The position numbers and the translations under genes are program-made. From NCBI GenBank assembly GCA_900551815.1, contig URXE01000028.1, forward strand, positions 1 through 30,532: DNA of 30,532 nt, given 5' to 3'. A model generated the notes under the pieces. That model searched no databases, was not told the DNA's origin, and saw only the letters and a list, made by a program, of their open reading frames with translations. Each line of letters opens with the position of its first letter. Position 1 is the first letter of the stretch. The stretch comes from an uncultured Collinsella sp. GTDB taxonomy: Bacteria; Actinomycetota; Coriobacteriia; Coriobacteriales; Coriobacteriaceae. Positions 23,349-30,532 of this stretch are shown piece by piece.

Positions 23349-24311
23349 GTGAATTCAAAATCTATTGCCGTCATTATCCCCTGCTACAACGAAGCCCTCA
23401 CGATCGGCAAAGTCATTGACGACTTCCACCGCGAGCTTCCGCAGGCGACGGTCTATGTATACGATAACAACTCGTCAGACGATACCTCGCGCATCGCAAC
23501 GGAACACGGCGCCACAGTGCGCTTTGAGCCCCGACAGGGAAAGGGCAATGTCTGCCGTCAGATGTTCCGCGATATCGACGTCGATTGCTACCTCATGGTC
23601 GACGGCGACGACACCTACCCCGCCGAAGCGGCAAAAGCCCTCTGCGAGCCCATTCTTAATGGTACAGCCGATATGACCGTCGGCGATCGCCTGTCCAACG
23701 GCACCTACGCCGAGGAAAACAAGCGCGCCTTCCACGGCTTTGGCAACAATCTGGTTCGTGCCATGATCAAATGGATTTACGGATACAGCTTCGATGACGT
23801 CATGACGGGCTATCGCGCCATGAGCCGCCCCTTTGTCAAAACGTTCCCCGTGCTTTCCGAGGGCTTTCAGATCGAAACCGAGCTCTCCATCCATGCCGTC
23901 GACCACCGCTGGCGCATCAAAGATGTGCCTATTGAGTACCGTGACCGCCCCGAGGGTTCCGAGTCCAAACTCAACACCGTCAGCGACGGCATCAAAGTTG
24001 TCGCCATGATCGGCACGCTGTTCAAGGACTACCGCCCGCTCAAATTCTTCAGCCTCGTTGCGCTCTTGTTTGCAATAATCGGTCTTGCCCTGGGCATTCC
24101 CATCATTGTCGAGTATTTCCAGACCGGTCTTGTTCCGCGCTTCCCAACCGCCCTGCTCGCCGCATCGTTTATGTTCCTGTGTGGCTTAAGTCTCGCGACT
24201 GGTTTTATCCTCGACTCCGTGGCAAAGGTCGAAAAAAAGCAGTGGGAAGTCAATGTGTATAGCAAATACGCCTTCGGTGACTATCGCAACGACAACCCAA
24301 ACGCAAGGTAA
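23349..24311 (+). CDS. Membrane-anchored GT2 glycosyltransferase (polyprenyl-phosphate sugar synthase type)
   Basis: The 320-residue enzyme has a GT2 domain similar to dolichyl-phosphate mannose synthase and GtrB: IAVIIPCYNEALTIGKVIDDF, DNNSSDDTSRIA, the DxD motif MVDGDDTYP, and DVMTGYRAMSRPFVKTFPVLSEGFQIETELSIHA with RPEGSESKLNT. Two C-terminal membrane helices follow (about 228-250 and 262-285). It probably makes a polyprenyl-phosphate sugar at the membrane for glycan modification. The start is GTG at 23349 with AAAGGAG 6 nt upstream. A TATACT -10-like sequence lies at 23313-23318, within the deletion zone of the divergent permease. Confidence 0.92.
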   Translation: MNSKSIAVIIPCYNEALTIGKVIDDFHRELPQATVYVYDNNSSDDTSRIATEHGATVRFEPRQGKGNVCRQMFRDIDVDCYLMVDGDDTYPAEAAKALCEPILNGTADMTVGDRLSNGTYAEENKRAFHGFGNNLVRAMIKWIYGYSFDDVMTGYRAMSRPFVKTFPVLSEGFQIETELSIHAVDHRWRIKDVPIEYRDRPEGSESKLNTVSDGIKVVAMIGTLFKDYRPLKFFSLVALLFAIIGLALGIPIIVEYFQTGLVPRFPTALLAASFMFLCGLSLATGFILDSVAKVEKKQWEVNVYSKYAFGDYRNDNPNAR

Positions 24312-24317
24312 ACCGCC

Positions 24318-24359
24318 ATACCGCGCATTTCCATCGTCGTGCCGTGCTACAACGAGTAG
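24318..24359 (+). pseudogene. GT2 stub (first 13 codons)
   Basis: Seven bases after the GT2 stop the frame ATA-PRISIVVPCYNE ends in TAG at 24357-24359. PRISIVVPCYNE is the N-terminal strand of a GT2 enzyme. The start codon has become ATA and a Glu codon TAG, and the rest of the gene is absent. It shows that a second glycosyltransferase once followed. Confidence 0.6.
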
Positions 24360-24361
24360 GC

Positions 24362-24469
24362 GCAGACGGCGCTTGGTACGAGCTCGACAACACCGAAAGC
24401 CTCTACGCCGCCACGATGGACAAGTGGCGCCGCACGCAATACCTGGAGTTCGCCGAGCGCGTCTCATAA
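24362..24469 (+). pseudogene. Orphan C-terminal coding fragment, unknown protein
   Basis: A 35-codon open stretch (ADGAWYELDNTESLYAATMDKWRRTQYLEFAERVS, split here as ADGAWYELDNTESLY then AATMDKWRRTQYLEFAERVS) reads like the end of a real protein and stops at TAA 24467-24469. It follows the GT2 stub in a different frame, so the two are joined by a deletion or are parts of different genes. The family was not recognised. Confidence 0.35.
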
Positions 24470-24480
24470 CCAGTACTCCG

Positions 24481-24536
24481 GATGTGACCCAGAATGGCGG
24501 GAAGGCAAAGCCGCAACCGCCATTCTGGGTCACATC
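24481..24536. repeat. Perfect 20-bp inverted repeat
   Basis: Arms 24481-24500 and 24517-24536 are exact reverse complements around a 16-nt spacer. The right arm coincides with the point where the nucleoside hydrolase frame stops making sense, right after LDVT. There is no U-tract. It is probably a small palindromic mobile repeat or a recombination scar. Confidence 0.9.
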
Positions 24537-24872
24537 GAGGCGGCACATAACGATGTGTAGCCCGCTCGAGACCACAATCTGCGCAGCCTCGGGGTCGTCC
24601 CATATGTTGAACTCGGCGTACACGGTCGCGTTTCCGCCAACCGTGGTGCCGCCCATGAGGACGATGCGATCGATACGATCGGCACGCCCCGAGTGTGTAC
24701 ATGGGAACAGCGTGATGTTCGTCAAGGGACCGGTTGGAACGAGCGTCATCTTGGTATCGTCGGGCAACCCGGAAATAGAGCGGGCCATCTCCACGATTGC
24801 CGGCTCATCGGACAGCTTGCGGTCGGTCGCCCCCTCAAGCACGGCCTCGCCCAACCCCGACACACCATGCAC
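24528..24872 (-). pseudogene. Nucleoside hydrolase (IunH/Rih family), internal fragment
   Basis: About 115 residues from the middle of an inosine-uridine nucleoside hydrolase remain: HGVSGLGEAVLE, the substrate-binding core LVPTGPLTNIT, IVLMGGTTVGGNATVYAEFNIWDDPEAA and GLHIVMCRLDVT. The N-terminal Asp-rich metal motif (DCDPGHDD-type) and the C-terminal third are missing. Homology ends abruptly inside the right arm of the inverted repeat at 24481-24536. Intact members salvage nucleobases from nucleosides; this copy cannot work. Confidence 0.85.
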
Positions 24873-24919
24873 TCTCCTATCAGTCCGAGTATAGGACGAG
24901 CACGCCTCAAGGGGGCAAT

Positions 24920-26155
24920 CTACTTCGTGCGCTCGGAGATCAGGCCTCGAATGAGGTCGACGGTAGCCTCATAGGAATGCGGACGGTCGAACTGTGCCGC
25001 CGCGAGCTCGCGCGCCACGCGACCCATGCGCGCGCGTCCCGCCTCGTCCTCGACAAGCTCGCAGATCACCCTGGCGAGCCCCTCGGCGTCACCCGGCACA
25101 ACATTCACGCCAAAGCCGTCACGCACGACCTTCTCGCGAAACTCAACGTTCATGGACGTGTTAATCATGGGACGTCCCGAGGCCAAGTAATCGCCTATCT
25201 TGGTGGGCACGCTCTGGGGTGCGTTCGCCACCAGCGAGTTGACCACCATGTCGGACGCCTTGAGCCAAGCCGCCATGACACGGTACGGCATGTAGCCCAA
25301 AAGCTCAGCAGGCGCCCCGGTTCGCTCAACCGCCGCCTCGACGGATGCGCGTTCGGGGCCATCGCCAAGAATCTTGAGTCTGAGCTCGGGATGCGCCTTG
25401 GCAGCTATCGCCACAGCCTCGACGAGCGTCTCCAAGTCGTATAGTGCCGAGATATTACCCGCGTAAGCAACCCAGACCTCGCCCTCGGGCTTCTCCACGG
25501 AGCCGACGTTCTCAGCGGCGCCCGCGTCGAACTCCTCGAGGTCGTTACCCACGTACACCACGAGCTTGGGGATATCCTCAGCGCGGTCGCGGAAAGGGCG
25601 CGCGGCGTACTCGTCGGACGTACCCACCACGGCGTCCGCCAACGCGTACGCGCGACGAGCTTGGCGCTCGAACGGAGCGAAGGCTATGTCGGACAGCACC
25701 GGAACGTCGAGCGCGATACGGAAGGCCTCGGGCCACAGGTCGTTCACGTCGACCACGAAGGGGATGCCGTAGCGTTTCGCGGACCGTCCCACGGCGAGCG
25801 TCACATCGTTGGGCGGAATCTGGCAGTAGATGAGGTCGTAGTCGTGGTCCACATCGAAGTACGCCGTCACGCGCTTGGCCATCACATGGTGCGCCCAGAT
25901 GCGCTGGGGGCACATGTTGGCGGGATAGCTCGGCTCGGCAATGAACTTCACGTTGAACGCGTGCATGCTCGTGTCGAACGTCGCCAAATCACGCTGGCGC
26001 TTCTCCCAGTGCTGGAAGCCGCTCGTGATAAAGTCGACATTGAAGCCACGCTCCACGAGAAGCGTCGCGAGGAACGTGTAGCGCGTGGCACCCTTGACCT
26101 CATGGCCAAGCTTGGCGTCGGCGCTGAATATGGCTATGCGCGGTTTGCGGCTCAT
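24920..26155 (-). CDS. Glycosyltransferase family 4 (WbuB-like)
   Basis: The 411-residue cytoplasmic GT-B enzyme belongs to the WbuB-like GT4 branch of surface-polysaccharide synthesis. It shows an N-terminal acceptor domain with RIAIFSADAKLGHEVKGATRYTFLATLLVERGFNVDFIT, then IPFVVDVNDLWPE, and a donor domain with VWVAYAGNISALYDLETLVEA, LKILGDGPER, ELLGYMPYRVMAAWLKASDMVVNSL and SVPTKIGDYLASGRPMI. Sugar specificity cannot be told. The ATG at 26155 has AAGGGAT upstream, and the gene lies 21 bp after the next GT2 gene on the same strand. Confidence 0.92.
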   Translation of the reverse strand: MSRKPRIAIFSADAKLGHEVKGATRYTFLATLLVERGFNVDFITSGFQHWEKRQRDLATFDTSMHAFNVKFIAEPSYPANMCPQRIWAHHVMAKRVTAYFDVDHDYDLIYCQIPPNDVTLAVGRSAKRYGIPFVVDVNDLWPEAFRIALDVPVLSDIAFAPFERQARRAYALADAVVGTSDEYAARPFRDRAEDIPKLVVYVGNDLEEFDAGAAENVGSVEKPEGEVWVAYAGNISALYDLETLVEAVAIAAKAHPELRLKILGDGPERASVEAAVERTGAPAELLGYMPYRVMAAWLKASDMVVNSLVANAPQSVPTKIGDYLASGRPMINTSMNVEFREKVVRDGFGVNVVPGDAEGLARVICELVEDEAGRARMGRVARELAAAQFDRPHSYEATVDLIRGLISERTK

Positions 26156-26176
26156 GAATCATCCCTTGGTAGCGTG

Positions 26177-27235
26177 CTAGTGACGGCGCTTGGAGACCAA
26201 GCGCATGATGGAGTTGTACGAGAAGCTCAAGCGGTTGAGGAGCGTGGCCGTACGGTAACGCTGCTCGCCGCGCGCCCACTGGTCTATGTCCGCACGCCTC
26301 AGTTCGCGTCGGAACGCCCTGGCGCGCGCACGCCCACGGCTGCGGTCCTCATCGAACAGCAACGCGATGTTGTAGTGCGTGTCCACGATGAGGTGGACCT
26401 TCTCGCGCAGGTAGCAGACAGACTCATTCGAAAGCTTCTCCCCGCTTGCGGCGCACACCTCGCCATGCTCGCAGCGCTCAAGGTAGTCCAGGAGCTCCAT
26501 GACCACGCGGTCGTGATCGTCCCAGCGGCGCACGTAGTTCGCCTGGCTCACAGACTGGTTCTCGTTGCCCACCAGGTACTGATACACCTCAATATCGAGG
26601 TAGCAGATGGTGGAGGCGGGCACACTTGCCTTGACCACGTACTCGTAGTCCTCGTAGAAGGTGTGCTCGAGCAGATGGATGCCGATACTGCGCAGGTAGT
26701 CCGTACGCGCGGTGAGCGTGTGGATCATGATCTGGAACACGGTGTCGCCGTTGGTGAGAACGCTGGAGAAGTCGAGCGCACGACCCGTGACGACGCCCTT
26801 GGCGAGCGGGAACAGACGCCCCTCGCCAGAAGCCATGTCGATCTCGCGCTTCTTGTCTACCACAAGGTCGCAATCGAGGTCGGCAAGACGCTCGAGCAGC
26901 TCGGCCATACCATCCGCGTTCACCCAGTCGTCGCCGTCCACCACGCGGAAATAGCGCCCGCGCGCCTCGGCCAGGCCGGCGTTCACGGCCGAGCCGTGGC
27001 CTCCGTTCTTCTTGGAGATGACGCGGATCACGCCATGGCTGCGCGCGGCGAACTCCTCCGCAAGCGCACGGGTGCCGTCGGTAGAGCCATCGTCCACCAC
27101 GACGACCTCGAGCTTGCCCACGAATCGCGGGTCGAGGTAGGACTCGAGGCCACGGGCGAGGTAGGACTCAACGTTGTACGCGGGAACGGCGATGGTGAGC
27201 TGTGGCGCAGATGCGTCGAACGTGTTCTTAGGCAC
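26177..27235 (-). CDS. Glycosyltransferase family 2
   Basis: The 352-residue GT2 (GT-A) enzyme has LTIAVPAYNVESYLARGLESY, VVVVDDGSTDGTRALAEEF, NGGHGSAVNAGLAEARGRYFRVVDGDDWV with the DxD metal motif, and the base region LEHTFYEDYEYVVKA. There are no membrane helices; the C-terminal third is basic (RGRARARAFRRELRRADIDQW). It lies 8 bp after the upstream GT2 gene and acts in the same surface-polysaccharide pathway. Donor and acceptor unknown. Confidence 0.92.
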   Translation of the reverse strand: MPKNTFDASAPQLTIAVPAYNVESYLARGLESYLDPRFVGKLEVVVVDDGSTDGTRALAEEFAARSHGVIRVISKKNGGHGSAVNAGLAEARGRYFRVVDGDDWVNADGMAELLERLADLDCDLVVDKKREIDMASGEGRLFPLAKGVVTGRALDFSSVLTNGDTVFQIMIHTLTARTDYLRSIGIHLLEHTFYEDYEYVVKASVPASTICYLDIEVYQYLVGNENQSVSQANYVRRWDDHDRVVMELLDYLERCEHGEVCAASGEKLSNESVCYLREKVHLIVDTHYNIALLFDEDRSRGRARARAFRRELRRADIDQWARGEQRYRTATLLNRLSFSYNSIMRLVSKRRH

Positions 27236-27243
27236 GAGGGCTC

Positions 27244-28353
27244 CTAACGGGAGAACGTGGCTTTACGGTACGCGAGGCCGGCACGCGACCTCATGAGGTG
27301 GATGATGCGGCCGGCGGCGCACCACACCAGAGCGCTGTGCGTCTTGAGGAGGCCCACGCACACGCGGGCTCCTCTGCCCTGCGGGCACGCATCCAGGACG
27401 AGCGCGCGGAAGAGCTCGTCGTCCATGATGCTGCGGCAGAAGGCCACGCGGCCCGCATGGTTCAGCCCCGCGCGCGCATCGCAGTTGCGCTCGAGCGCGG
27501 ACAAGATGTAGCGCGCATAACGAGCCCCGAGGCGGGAGCGAACATCAGCGGAATCGAGGCCCCACGACGCCTGTTGGCGGTACACATCGTCGATGCGGCG
27601 GCGATGCACCTCGTAGTACTCGGGCACAAATTTGGCCGTCAGGTTGGCAGCCACGCGCTTCTCGTAGCGGTACAAGGGACGCGCCACGAGTGCGAGGTTC
27701 TCAACGCGATTAAAGACCGCAACGTTGAAGACGACGTCCTCGATGAGGGGGACGGTCTCGAACGCGATACCGTCCAGCACCTCCGCACGGTAGACCTTGT
27801 TCCACGCATAGCCCAGAAGCGTACGGTCCTCGAGGTCGAGGACCTGCGCGTGCGCATCGGAGCCCGAAAAAGTCCCGTCAAGCGCCGGCACAATGTCGTG
27901 CGCATCGCATACGGAACCATCCGCATCGAGGAGCTCCTCGGTAAGTCCGAACACTACGACGTCGGTCCTGGCCCCCGCATCGGCCTGGGAACGGATCTTC
28001 TCGGCACAGCGCTCGAGCAGGTCGGAAGCGTACGCATCATCCGGATCGGGCATCCATACGTAAGAGCCGCGCGCCGCAGCGATGCCGGTATTGCGCGCGC
28101 AGGACAGACCTTGGTTCTCCTCGTGGCGAACAAGACGAATGCGCGCGTCTTCTACAGTGGCCACCTCCACGATCTTAGCCACGTTATCGGGAGAGGCATC
28201 GTCAACGCAGATGAGCTCCCAGTCCGCACACGTTTGAGCACGGACGCACGCTATGGCATCGGGCAGGTAGGCCGCCACGCCATAGCAGGGCATGATTATG
28301 GAAAAGAAGGGGCGGCGCTCACTCGCGGCCGCCTCGTCGCACACGCCGGACAT
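27244..28353 (-). CDS. Glycosyltransferase family 2
   Basis: The 369-residue enzyme opens with FFSIIMPCYGVAAYLPDAIACVRAQ, then ELICVDDASPDNVAKIVE, NQGLSCARNTGIAAARGSYVWMPDPDDAY (DxD) and TVPLIEDVVFNVAVFNRVEN. It is a GT2 of the kind common in capsule clusters. The ATG at 28353 is chosen because residues before it look random. It has no good ribosome site, but an 11-codon GTG frame with AGGGAGG upstream (28355-28390) ends 1 nt before this ATG and could hand ribosomes on. Donor and acceptor unknown. Confidence 0.88.
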   Translation of the reverse strand: MSGVCDEAAASERRPFFSIIMPCYGVAAYLPDAIACVRAQTCADWELICVDDASPDNVAKIVEVATVEDARIRLVRHEENQGLSCARNTGIAAARGSYVWMPDPDDAYASDLLERCAEKIRSQADAGARTDVVVFGLTEELLDADGSVCDAHDIVPALDGTFSGSDAHAQVLDLEDRTLLGYAWNKVYRAEVLDGIAFETVPLIEDVVFNVAVFNRVENLALVARPLYRYEKRVAANLTAKFVPEYYEVHRRRIDDVYRQQASWGLDSADVRSRLGARYARYILSALERNCDARAGLNHAGRVAFCRSIMDDELFRALVLDACPQGRGARVCVGLLKTHSALVWCAAGRIIHLMRSRAGLAYRKATFSR

Positions 28354-28589
28354 GTTAGTTGAACTGCGTTGCGAGAGTCTGTGAGGACACCGACGACGCC
28401 TCCCTATTGATTGCACATTAGCGGTAGATGCCGCCCTTGCCGAACAACGTATGATAACACAGGGGCGCTTGCGCGATTTCTCGCCTCGACGAGCTGCATA
28501 CAATCAGAAAAGTCGGGTGCGCACATGACACCTATGAGAAAACAGCCTTTCACCGTGAGCGCATACGTTTCTAAAAAGCGAGAGGACCC

Positions 28590-29726
28590 CTACCCCTTTG
28601 CGTTCTCCTTGGCTCGGCGGGCGGCGACGACCTTGCCTTTCGCGAAACCGCCGACCTTGCGCAGCAGGCCGCGAACGCCATTGCTCTTCACAAAGAAGTG
28701 GGCCTCGCTCGCAAAGTACTTCACGCGCGGCCACACTGGCACGCGGCGGCCGGTAATGCCCATCTGCTTTAGGTAGAAGCGCTTGCGCTTGGGCGAGAGC
28801 TTGGGGTGTCCGAGCACGATGTCGGTATCCATGCGCGAGAACACGCGGCGTGTGCCGTCCTGCACGATGGGGTTCTCCCAGCCATCGTCCACGATTCCAC
28901 CGTGGATGTAGTTGAAGCCGCGCATGTAGTGCGCCTCAAGGATACCGCGGTCGGTCACGTGCAGGCGCTCGAGGATGTCCGTCATGTCACACCAGCGGTC
29001 GAAGGGCAGGGCAACGGCCGCGTCCTTCTTGTGGTTGTACGTAGCGCCGGGCAAATCGTAGCGGTAGTGGTAGAAGGTCTCGTCGAACGTCATGATGGCC
29101 TTGGCCTGGCAGAACGCCTCGATGAGGAACGGGTTGTCCGCCCAACCAGCGCCCGGGTACGCCACAAAGCGGATACCGCACTCGTTCAAGAAGTCGCGAC
29201 GGTAGATGGCGCTCCAGATGCTGGGGTGCTGTTCAACCATAATGGGCAGGTCGGCCAGGGTCACGGGACGCGTGGTGTTGGGCAGGCGATGCGCCAACAC
29301 GCACTGCTGCTCGTACTGCGTGTCCGGGTCGTCCCAATCGTGCACATCGATCCAAGGGCACTTTACAATATCCACGGGGACGTCCACCAGCGCGGCGCGG
29401 CCGAGCATGCACTCGTACATGGCCGGGTCGATCCAGTCGTCCGGCTCAATAACGGAAATCCACTCGCCGCGGGCCATCTCAAGGCCGCGATTACACGTGG
29501 CACCGTAGCCCTCGTTAGGCTTATCGACAACGATCACGCGCGAATCGCGCGCCTCGAACTCGCGCAAAATGGAGAGGGAGCCGTCCTTCGAGCCATCGTT
29601 TAAGCAGATGACCTCCAACTCGCGGTGCGTCTGCGAGCAAATGCTCTCCAAACACTGAGCAAGGTACTTCTCCACGTTGCATACGGGGATGATGACGGAA
29701 ACGAGCGCGGAAGCGTCGGATTTCAT
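28590..29726 (-). CDS. Glycosyltransferase family 2
   Basis: The 378-residue enzyme has LVSVIIPVCNVEKYLAQCLESI, EVICLNDGSKDGSLSILREF, NEGYGATCNRGLEMARGEWISVIEPDDWIDP and a long acceptor-side region with WSAIYRRDFLNECGIRF and GAGWADNPFLIEAFCQAKAI. These mark the GT2 group close to those of rhamnose-containing polysaccharide clusters. The basic C-terminus (KKSNG.. to RRAKENAKG region) may touch the membrane. The ATG at 29726 has AAAGG about 10 nt upstream; an earlier Met would add a random-looking leader. A 236-bp stretch with no clear gene separates it from the next GT2. Confidence 0.9.
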   Translation of the reverse strand: MKSDASALVSVIIPVCNVEKYLAQCLESICSQTHRELEVICLNDGSKDGSLSILREFEARDSRVIVVDKPNEGYGATCNRGLEMARGEWISVIEPDDWIDPAMYECMLGRAALVDVPVDIVKCPWIDVHDWDDPDTQYEQQCVLAHRLPNTTRPVTLADLPIMVEQHPSIWSAIYRRDFLNECGIRFVAYPGAGWADNPFLIEAFCQAKAIMTFDETFYHYRYDLPGATYNHKKDAAVALPFDRWCDMTDILERLHVTDRGILEAHYMRGFNYIHGGIVDDGWENPIVQDGTRRVFSRMDTDIVLGHPKLSPKRKRFYLKQMGITGRRVPVWPRVKYFASEAHFFVKSNGVRGLLRKVGGFAKGKVVAARRAKENAKG

Positions 29727-29861
29727 GCAGGACGACCTTTCAGGGACACGGCGGCGAAGCACATCACGCACCAAGCCGCGTTCTTTTCTGAACAAGGATA
29801 CCAAGGCGAGCAAATCGCAAGTAGCGTCATTCGACCTGAACCCAAATTACCAGACAACCCA

Positions 29862-30532
29862 CTACTGTCCCAGGGCCCTATACCATGCCTCGGTAGCGGC
29901 CTTGACGGGCTCCCACCAGGCGCGGTTCTCGGTGTACCAGGCGATGGTCTGGTCAAGGCCCTCGGAGAAGTCCGTGTGCTTGGGCTGCCAGCCCAGCTCG
30001 CGGCGGAGCTTCGCGGAGTCGATGGCGTAGCGGCGGTCGTGGCCAGGGCGGTCGCACACCCAGTCGAAGTCGTCCGCGGGCTTCCCCATGCGCTCGAGGA
30101 TGGCCCGCAGCACGTCGATGTTGGAGCGCTCGCCGTCAGCGCCGATGAGGTAGGTCTCGCCCATCTCGCCGCGGGTGAGGATGGTCCACACGGCGCTCGA
30201 GTGGTCGTCGGCGTGGATCCAGTCGCGCACGTTGCGGCCGTCGCCGTAGAGCTTGGGGCGCACGCCGTCCAGGATGTTGGTGATCTGCCTGGGGATGAAC
30301 TTCTCCACGTGCTGGTAGGGGCCGTAGTTGTTGGAGCAGTTGGAGATCGTGGCGCGCAGGCCGTAGGTGCGGGTCCAGGCGCGCACGAGCATGTCGGAGG
30401 ACGCCTTGGTCGAGCTGTACGGGGAGGACGGGCGGTACGGCGTCTCCTCGGTGAACTTCGCCGGGTCGTCGAGTGCGAGGTCGCCGTAGACCTCGTCGGT
30501 GGAGACGTGGTGGTAGCGGACGCCGTATTTGC
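29862..30532 (-). CDS. rfbB: dTDP-glucose 4,6-dehydratase, 5' end beyond window
   Basis: This extended SDR converts dTDP-glucose to dTDP-4-keto-6-deoxyglucose, step two of dTDP-rhamnose synthesis. The window keeps the catalytic STDEVYGDL (Thr-Asp-Glu), the YSSTK active-site Tyr/Lys, the family stretch SNCSNNYGPYQHVEKFIPRQITNILDG, YGDGRNVRDWIHADDHSSAVW and CDRPGHDRRYAIDSAKLRRELGW. The N-terminal NAD-binding glycine motif lies past base 30532. Its place next to four glycosyltransferases suggests a rhamnose or other 6-deoxyhexose in the polymer. Confidence 0.95.
   Translation of the reverse strand, partial: KYGVRYHHVSTDEVYGDLALDDPAKFTEETPYRPSSPYSSTKASSDMLVRAWTRTYGLRATISNCSNNYGPYQHVEKFIPRQITNILDGVRPKLYGDGRNVRDWIHADDHSSAVWTILTRGEMGETYLIGADGERSNIDVLRAILERMGKPADDFDWVCDRPGHDRRYAIDSAKLRRELGWQPKHTDFSEGLDQTIAWYTENRAWWEPVKAATEAWYRALGQ

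Noticed and set aside
25661..27247. 528-codon plus-strand open frame opposite the GT4 and GT2 genes
   Set aside because: It spans two clearly real minus-strand genes and their gap, has no recognisable domain and is a GC-driven antisense frame.
28354..28589. Gap between two GT2 genes searched for a gene or terminator
   Set aside because: No convincing ORF, hairpin or repeat beyond the short leader frame noted separately.

Overview
This window is a roughly 30.5 kb piece of a high-GC, low-redundancy genome. Nearly all genes lie on the minus strand and are often coupled by 4-nt start/stop overlaps. Gene content fits a gut actinobacterium of the Coriobacteriia, most likely Collinsella. The evidence is the set of protein types, the Gram-positive pel cluster with no outer-membrane parts, and the sucrose PTS. 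The genus is an inference from overall look, not a database result. The left end is a true contig end: bases 1-38 are Illumina Nextera adapter, not genome.

Layout. (1) 39-1129: the 5' part of leuS, broken by an in-frame amber codon and cut by the adapter, preceded by a very long palindromic leader. (2) 1402-4648: guaB, an unexplained structured intergenic element, a small ModE-type winged-helix regulator, and a convergent Cys/Met-metabolism-like PLP protein. The last two end inside the arms of one 32-bp inverted repeat. (3) 4744-8948: a sucrose unit made of a LacI-type regulator, two identical LacI-type operators, a PTS EIIBC and a GH32 sucrose-6-phosphate hydrolase. (4) 9084-20209: an eight-gene, tightly coupled operon pelD-pelE-PelA-type deacetylase (DUF2194)-pelF-pelG-CotH-like lipoprotein kinase-VTC domain protein-DUF4956 membrane protein. 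This is the most interesting system here: a c-di-GMP-gated cationic exopolysaccharide machine joined to a CotH/VTC/DUF4956 module of unknown job.

(5) 20372-24872: a lower-GC, decayed stretch around a tRNA-Arg(UCU). It holds one intact AAA ATPase, a remnant of a Septu-like PtuA/PtuB (ATPase + HNH) defence pair, a frameshifted polysaccharide ABC exporter ATPase whose permease survives only as its last 16 codons, an intact membrane-anchored GT2, a GT2 stub, and a nucleoside hydrolase fragment interrupted by a perfect 20-bp inverted repeat. (6) 24920-30532: the end of a surface polysaccharide cluster with one GT4, three GT2 enzymes and dTDP-glucose 4,6-dehydratase running off the right edge.

Together the window codes for core metabolism (Leu-tRNA, GMP), sucrose use, and two separate surface-glycan systems. 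The Pel-like system looks intact. The ABC-exported system is decaying at one end.
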